A stretch of DNA of 10,369 bases, taken from Clostridiales bacterium UBA1248 (GTDB lineage Bacteria > Bacillota > Clostridia > Oscillospirales > CAG-272). Shown here one piece after another: positions 6,567 through 10,369 of the stretch. Position numbers and translations under genes: made by a program. The stretch spans positions 534-10,902 of the forward strand of contig DBWC01000024.1 in NCBI GenBank assembly GCA_002308615.1. Direction: 5' to 3'. The stretch's first letter is position 1. Every line of letters starts with the position of its first letter. Below the pieces are notes generated by a model. The model ran no database searches, had not been told where the DNA came from, and saw nothing but the letters and a program-made list of their open reading frames with translations.

Positions 6567-6965
6567 ATGTCCGTATTTGACACAAAAGACCATACGAAAG
6601 AATTTGAGGCAAGCGATATAGAAAAAGGCAGATTTTTAAGCGTTTTGGCGTACTGCTGGATCTTCGTACTGATCCCCATATTCGCCGCGAAAGACTCTGA
6701 ATCCGTCAGATTCCACAGACGGCAGGGCGTTCTGCTGTTTATAATACAGACGGTTTACGCGGTGACTATATCGCTCATACTCGGTCTTTGCCGCGTAACG
6801 GTCGGCAATATAGGTGTTGTGATAGTCGGGCTACTTCTGTACGCGGGGCTGATAATACTTGCCGCCGCGTCCGTCCTCGGAATTATAAACGCGGTAAAAG
6901 GCAAGGCGAAAGAGCTGCCCTATATCGGGGCTTTAGCGGAAAGATTTAAAAGCAAAGAAGAATGA
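6567..6965 (+). CDS. Small DUF4870/Tic20-like membrane protein
   Basis: A 132-residue protein with a hydrophilic N-terminus (1-22) and about three membrane segments (about 23-41, 54-75 and 82-108), ending in a short basic tail. The segment SVLAYCWIFVLIPIFAAKDSESVRFHRRQG followed by a hydrophobic helix resembles DUF4870-type proteins, where a helix ending in a charged turn precedes a V-R-F-H-x-x-Q-G motif. The function of that family is unknown; a distant similarity to Tic20 is often noted, but no import role should be assumed here. The ATG follows the ABC-F stop with no gap (TAAATG). Its GGAGGA ribosome site lies in the end of the ABC-F gene, so translation is likely linked. Its own stop overlaps the first CHR gene (ATGA). 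Confidence 0.75.
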   Translation: MSVFDTKDHTKEFEASDIEKGRFLSVLAYCWIFVLIPIFAAKDSESVRFHRRQGVLLFIIQTVYAVTISLILGLCRVTVGNIGVVIVGLLLYAGLIILAAASVLGIINAVKGKAKELPYIGALAERFKSKEE

Positions 6966-7537
6966 AAAAGTATTTGAACCTGTTTTTTACGATGCTCAAA
7001 ATAGGGCTGTTCACGTTCGGCGGCGGTTACGCGATGCTGGCGCTTTTAGAGAACGAATTCGTCGAAAAAAAGCAGTGGCTTGAAAAAGACGAGTTTCTCG
7101 ATATGACGGTGATCGCCGAATCCACCCCCGGACCGATAGCGATAAACGCCGCGACGTATATAGGATATAAATGCGGCGGCTTTTTGGGCTCGCTTACGGC
7201 GACAGTCGCGGTGTGCATACCGTCGTTTGTCATAATCTATCTCATCTCTTTGTTCTTTGATAAATTTCTTACTTTGAAGCTCGTTGCGTACGCCTTCAAA
7301 GGCATCCGGATGTGCGTCGTATGGCTGATATTCTCCGCCGGCGTACGTATGCTCAAAAATATAAAGAAGAACTTTTTGAATATTTTCATCATCTGCGCGG
7401 TCGCCGTGTGCATGATCGCCTTCTCGCTGTTCGCCGTCAGTTTTTCGACCGTGTTCTACATCCTTATCTGCGGCGCCGTCGGCGTTTTCATTTATCTGAT
7501 AAAGCTGATAAAGAAAAAGAAAGGAGGCGGCGTATGA
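6962..7537 (+). CDS. chrA: Chromate transporter family protein, half-size, first of a pair
   Basis: A 191-residue membrane protein of the CHR family. It covers one of the two homologous halves found in full-length ChrA (about 400 residues). Signature segments are FTFGGGYAML (17-26), the W39-L40 region, and AESTPGPIAINAATYIG (52-68), followed by several hydrophobic helices (about 78-98, 105-130, 140-181) and a KKKK tail. CHR proteins move chromate, probably as sulphate-like anions, across the membrane; in many bacteria their natural substrate is uncertain. Half-size members normally occur as adjacent pairs that work together, as seen here. The start overlaps the previous stop (ATGA) with only a weak ribosome site, so coupling is likely. 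Chromate resistance itself cannot be concluded. Confidence 0.9.
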   Translation: MKKYLNLFFTMLKIGLFTFGGGYAMLALLENEFVEKKQWLEKDEFLDMTVIAESTPGPIAINAATYIGYKCGGFLGSLTATVAVCIPSFVIIYLISLFFDKFLTLKLVAYAFKGIRMCVVWLIFSAGVRMLKNIKKNFLNIFIICAVAVCMIAFSLFAVSFSTVFYILICGAVGVFIYLIKLIKKKKGGGV

Positions 7538-8115
7538 TTTATTTACAGCTGTTTTTGACCTTTCTTGAAATAGGCGCGGTCGCTTTCGGCGGCGGCTACG
7601 GCATGATCTCCGTTATAAGAGATCAGGTCCTGGCTAACGGCTGGCTTTCAAACGAGGAGCTGCTCGATATGATAGCCGTGTCGGAATCAACTCCCGGACC
7701 GATAGCGGTAAACATGGCTACGTTCATCGGCTCAAAGCAGGGCGGTATCTTCGGCGCGTTCTGCGCAACGCTCGGCGTAACGCTGCCGGCGTTCATCATT
7801 ATGCTGCTCGTCGCTGTACTCGTGCGCGGACTCATAAAGCGCGGCGGCGTGCAGGCGGCTCTGTCCGGCATACGCCCGTGCGTGGTGGGACTTATAATCG
7901 CAACGGCCGGGATAATGCTGATAAACTGCCTCTTCGGCATAAAAAACATATCGGAACCCGTATTTATAGATCCGATAGCGTTTATCATACTTGTGCTCAT
8001 CCTGCCGATACCGTACTTAACGAAAAAACTGATGAAAAAGAAAATATCGCCGATAATAATGATACTCATTTCGGCGGTTTTGGGTATGATACTGTACTCG
8101 ATAATTGAAATATAG
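7534..8115 (+). CDS. chrA: Chromate transporter family protein, half-size, second of a pair
   Basis: A 193-residue CHR half protein, related to but clearly different from the gene before it. It keeps the same landmarks in the same places: AFGGGYGM (17-24), W37-L38, then SESTPGPIAVNMATFIG (50-66) and CATLGVTLPAFII, followed by hydrophobic helices to the end. The two proteins probably pair in the membrane as the two halves of one carrier. The ATG at 7534 has a strong AGGAGG six bases upstream and overlaps the previous stop (ATGA). A reading that begins at 7312 in this frame lies inside the first CHR gene, is arginine-rich and is rejected. The next gene starts 9 bases after its stop. Confidence 0.9.
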   Translation: MIYLQLFLTFLEIGAVAFGGGYGMISVIRDQVLANGWLSNEELLDMIAVSESTPGPIAVNMATFIGSKQGGIFGAFCATLGVTLPAFIIMLLVAVLVRGLIKRGGVQAALSGIRPCVVGLIIATAGIMLINCLFGIKNISEPVFIDPIAFIILVLILPIPYLTKKLMKKKISPIIMILISAVLGMILYSIIEI

Positions 8116-8124
8116 AGGATAAAA

Positions 8125-8670
8125 ATGGTTTTAGAAACGGATAGACTTATACTGCGGCAGTGGGAATTAACAGACGCGGAGGATCTGTACGAGCACGCAA
8201 AGGACCCGGACGTAGGTCCGGCGGCGGGCTGGCCGGCGCACAAAGACGTGCAAGAAAGCAAAAGAATAATAGAAAACGTTTTACGCATTGACGAAACGTA
8301 CGCGGTATGCTTAAAAGAAGATAATAAAGCGATAGGATCTATATCGCTCAAATTCGGTGACAAAACCGATCTTACAGACAAAGAGGACGAGTGTGAAATG
8401 GGCTTCTGGCTCGGTAAAAAATTCTGGGGCAAAGGCATTATGCCGGAGGCGGCGCGCGAGCTCATGCGGCACGCTTTTGAAGATTTAGATATAAAAAAGC
8501 TGTGGTGCGCCTATTACGACGGCAACGAAAAGTCAAAGCGCGCGCAGGAAAAACTCGGATTTAAATATCAGTGGACGACGGAAGACGTAGACGTTCCGCT
8601 GTTGCATGAAACAAGAAAAGGCCACGTAAACTGCATAACAAGAAAAGAATGGGAGGAAACGGTACTGTGA
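8125..8670 (+). CDS. GNAT acetyltransferase, RimJ/RimL type
   Basis: A 181-residue cytoplasmic enzyme that should transfer an acetyl group from acetyl-CoA to an amine. The opening LETDRLILRQWELTDAEDLYE (3-23) is characteristic of the RimJ/RimL (Acetyltransf_3) branch. AIGSISLKF (69-77) forms the central strand. EMGFWLGKKFWGKGIMPEAARELMRHAF (91-118) is the acetyl-CoA-binding motif A, in which the family's Q/RxxGxG appears in a variant form. NEKSKRAQEKLGF (134-146) is motif B with the conserved Asn. The substrate is not predictable: relatives modify ribosomal proteins, small molecules or drugs. It lies 9 bases after the second CHR gene, with GAGGAT upstream of the ATG, and its stop overlaps the next gene's GTG (GTGA). 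Confidence 0.92.
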   Translation: MVLETDRLILRQWELTDAEDLYEHAKDPDVGPAAGWPAHKDVQESKRIIENVLRIDETYAVCLKEDNKAIGSISLKFGDKTDLTDKEDECEMGFWLGKKFWGKGIMPEAARELMRHAFEDLDIKKLWCAYYDGNEKSKRAQEKLGFKYQWTTEDVDVPLLHETRKGHVNCITRKEWEETVL

Positions 8671-9584
8671 GCATATTCAAAAAAAACGGGATAAAGGTCT
8701 TAAAACAGACAAAGCCGAACACCTGCGGCGGTACGGACGCCACGCTTGACACGAACGCTCCTACGGAAATCAAGTCAAAAGAAATGATCCTGTTTGACGT
8801 GTTCTCCGCTTTAAATCCGCCGCGTGAGCTGTGGCAAAGCCGGGATGAAGTACTCGGATTTGTCGCGGCATTCGCCGCAAAAACGACGGGCGGCACGTTT
8901 ATGTTCCTTGATAAGCGCGACGGTTACAAACGCGAAAGCAAAAGCGGTTGGGCGATCGTTAAAGAAGACGTTATGCCGTGCCTGTGCGAGCTCGTGCGCG
9001 AATGCGATATCGTAAAATACAACGGTTTTCACTCCAAAACTCACGGTCTGCCGGAGAATTTCGGCGGAGATATAGACGTGCGCTACGAAGGCGGAGAAAA
9101 CATAAGCATATCGGACAACCAGTCGCCCGTTCTAAGATATGAAACGGGCGTAAAGATAGCAGAACTGTTTGACGACAAAATGAAAGGCGAGAAGGTAAAG
9201 CTGCCCGACGTTTCCTCGCTTATGAGCATAGTGTTTGAGGAAAAAAGAAAAAACGGCGGCTATACGCACGCCACGCTTTCGTTAAACGAAGACGGCACGG
9301 GCAAAAACGTAAAAGCCTGCCGCTACGACGATCCGACGGTATTTGAAAGCACAAAACCGGTAGAGGCGGAGATTATTGAAAAGATAAAGGAAACGATTAC
9401 GAAAAGCGGCATCCTCGGCTGGTCCTGCCTGCCCGAAAGCAGCTATTCGTTTATCAGCGACAAATACTTAACGTTCATTTTCAAAGACGCGGACAGCATA
9501 ACCGTTAAAGGCAACAAGATCACGCCGGACAGGCTTCACGGCGGCTTCTTCAACATAGAGCTTGAAATGACGACGAAGCATTGA
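8667..9584 (+). CDS. Unrecognised 305-residue protein, last gene of the operon
   Basis: I do not recognise a named family. With a GTG start at 8667 it has 305 residues, no signal peptide and no clear membrane segment, so it is probably cytoplasmic. The GTG overlaps the GNAT stop by four bases and GGAGG lies 10 bases upstream. An in-frame ATG at 8649 also exists, but it would overlap its own ribosome site. Two regions look alike at a coarse level. One is NGFHSKTHGLPENFGGDIDVRYEGGENISISDNQSP (about 118-153). The other is LGWSCLPESSYSFISDKYLTFIFKDADSITVKGNKITP (about 253-290). Both have a Gly-Leu or Cys-Leu-Pro-Glu turn, then beta-like strands and a D/N-x-P end. This suggests an internal duplication, but it was judged by eye. 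The middle (about 160-240) is rich in Lys and Glu. A strong terminator follows 20 bases after the stop. Confidence 0.8.
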   Translation: MSIFKKNGIKVLKQTKPNTCGGTDATLDTNAPTEIKSKEMILFDVFSALNPPRELWQSRDEVLGFVAAFAAKTTGGTFMFLDKRDGYKRESKSGWAIVKEDVMPCLCELVRECDIVKYNGFHSKTHGLPENFGGDIDVRYEGGENISISDNQSPVLRYETGVKIAELFDDKMKGEKVKLPDVSSLMSIVFEEKRKNGGYTHATLSLNEDGTGKNVKACRYDDPTVFESTKPVEAEIIEKIKETITKSGILGWSCLPESSYSFISDKYLTFIFKDADSITVKGNKITPDRLHGGFFNIELEMTTKH

Positions 9585-9603
9585 AAGAATGAAAAATTAA
9601 CAG

Positions 9604-9636
9604 AAAACCGGCGGGAACTGCGTTCCTGCCGGTTTT
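9604..9636. terminator. Strong bidirectional intrinsic terminator
   Basis: AAAACCGGCGGGAAC (9604-9618) pairs with GTTCCTGCCGGTTTT (9622-9636) over 15 positions with one G-U and a three-base loop. The stem has a GC-rich centre, and its ends supply four Ts on either strand. It lies between two converging genes, 19 bases after the plus-strand stop and 19 bases before the stop codon of the minus-strand AAA+ gene, so it can end both transcripts. Confidence 0.9.
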
Positions 9637-9655
9637 GATCATTGACTGTTCGTTC

Positions 9656-10369
9656 TTAATTGAATCCCACTCTCGCCGCTTTCTTTTCAAGCCGCTCGGA
9701 AAATTCCTTTTCGGAGCTTGCGGCGATAAAGTCCTCTCTCGTCAGTTTTATCGAATTCAGCCCGGAAAGCGACGCGCGCAGCGCGCCCTTCGACCACGTT
9801 CTCTCATACAGGTTGCGGACGAATCTCGCGTTTGCGAATTCACGCGAATTCAGATACTCGTCGGTAAGCGAGTCAAAGAAATCCTTTGCCGCCGCCTCAA
9901 GCTCCGGCGTGTAGCTGAAATGCTTTTTGACCATCAGCATGAATATCTCAAACAACTGCTGTCTCGTGTAGTTCGGGAAATGGAGCACGTACGGCATACG
10001 GCTGCGCAGGCCCGCGTTGCCCTTCATAAGCGTCTCCATATCGTCCGTGTAGCCCGCCATTATAACGAGCATATCGTCGCGGTGGTTCTCCATTTCGGCG
10101 ATCAGGGTCGTGAGAGCCTCCTTGCCGTAGTCGTTCGCGGACATATCGTCGTTGTAAAGAGCGTATGCCTCGTCGATGAAGAGGACCGAGCCGTAAGCGT
10201 CGCGGCATATCGCGGACGTCTTCACCGCGGTCTGTCCCACGTATTCGGCGCAGAGGGTGCGGGCGCTGTATTCGAGGAAGGCGCCCTTGCGGAGTATGCC
10301 CTCCTCGCGGAAAATCTGACCGATTATGCGGGCGACGGTCGTTTTGCCGGTGCCCGGCGCGCCGACGAA
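9656..10369 (-). CDS. AAA+ ATPase, CbbX/SpoVK family (N-terminus outside window)
   Basis: The last 237 residues are visible; the reading frame stays open to the right edge. The visible part begins just before Walker A GAPGTGKT (residues 3-10 of the visible part). It continues with EYVGQTAVKT (42-51), Walker B VLFIDEAYAL (62-71, with D66-E67), a sensor-1 strand in DDMLVIMAGY (98-107) and NAGLRSR (118-124) with likely arginine-finger residues. It ends with the lid helices, including FANARFVRNLYE (178-189) with the sensor-2 region. This order and wording match the CbbX/CfxQ and stage V sporulation protein K family, ATP-driven ring motors that remodel partner proteins. The missing N-terminus, which could carry repeats or other domains, would decide which subgroup it is. 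An internal GTG at 10240 is not a real start because Walker A lies upstream of it. It converges on the operon to its left and shares the terminator. Confidence 0.92.
   Translation of the reverse strand, partial: FVGAPGTGKTTVARIIGQIFREEGILRKGAFLEYSARTLCAEYVGQTAVKTSAICRDAYGSVLFIDEAYALYNDDMSANDYGKEALTTLIAEMENHRDDMLVIMAGYTDDMETLMKGNAGLRSRMPYVLHFPNYTRQQLFEIFMLMVKKHFSYTPELEAAAKDFFDSLTDEYLNSREFANARFVRNLYERTWSKGALRASLSGLNSIKLTREDFIAASSEKEFSERLEKKAARVGFN

Noticed and set aside
7312..7533. Longer start for the second CHR protein
   Set aside because: The extension is arginine-rich and lies in another frame of the first CHR gene; the ATG at 7534 has AGGAGG and the family N-terminus.
7623..8465. 280-codon minus-strand frame opposite the second CHR and GNAT genes
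   Set aside because: It is antisense to two clear family members and rich in Ser/Ile in the manner of a reverse-frame shadow, with no ribosome site.
9656..10240. Complete 194-residue ATPase starting at 10240
   Set aside because: The frame stays open to the window edge and includes Walker A at 10340-10363, so the gene is a partial larger ATPase.

Overview
The window looks like chromosomal DNA of a Gram-positive gut-type Clostridia. I infer this from the Clostridia-typical sigma factor, the DUF4830 protein and the SpoVK/CbbX-type AAA+ ATPase, from strong GGAGG ribosome sites and sigma-A promoters, and from tight gene packing with frequent ATA codons at moderate GC. Species cannot be named from the sequence. 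I see no RNA genes, insertion sequences, phage genes or CRISPR.

Left block, minus strand (about 1-2431). A sigma-A promoter (2431-2403) drives a sigma-70-family factor that starts at TTG. It is followed by a one-helix membrane protein that is probably its anti-sigma factor, with stop and start codons overlapping. Next, 3 bp further on, comes a lipoprotein with a YfbK-type von Willebrand A domain, which runs off the left edge. The layout suggests a self-contained envelope-signalling unit: regulator, membrane tether and surface protein in one transcript. An imperfect palindrome with a T-tract sits at the predicted transcription start.

Middle (2321-3300). The 363-bp gap between the sigma gene and an upstream minus-strand DUF4830 gene holds about 210 bp of small hairpins, each followed by the constant linker CAYATCGAG. 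The array has two half-arrays that face each other. This is the most unusual structure in the window. DUF4830 and a beta-glucosidase gene then diverge from a 131-bp promoter region.

Right block, plus strand (3244-9636). One good sigma-A promoter precedes seven tightly packed genes: GH1 beta-glucosidase, ABC-F ATPase, a small DUF4870/Tic20-like membrane protein, two half-size chromate-transporter (CHR) proteins, a RimJ/RimL-type acetyltransferase and an unrecognised 305-residue protein. Four junctions overlap by 4 bp, one is stop-to-start with no gap, and one has a 9-bp gap. The transcript ends at a strong 15-bp stem flanked by A4/T4, which can serve both strands. A convergent minus-strand AAA+ ATPase gene of the CbbX/SpoVK family ends 20 bp beyond it and runs off the right edge.

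Most genes belong to known families. The parts that could be new are the convergent hairpin array, the palindrome on the sigma promoter, the sigma/anti-sigma/vWA unit and the unrecognised last gene of the operon.
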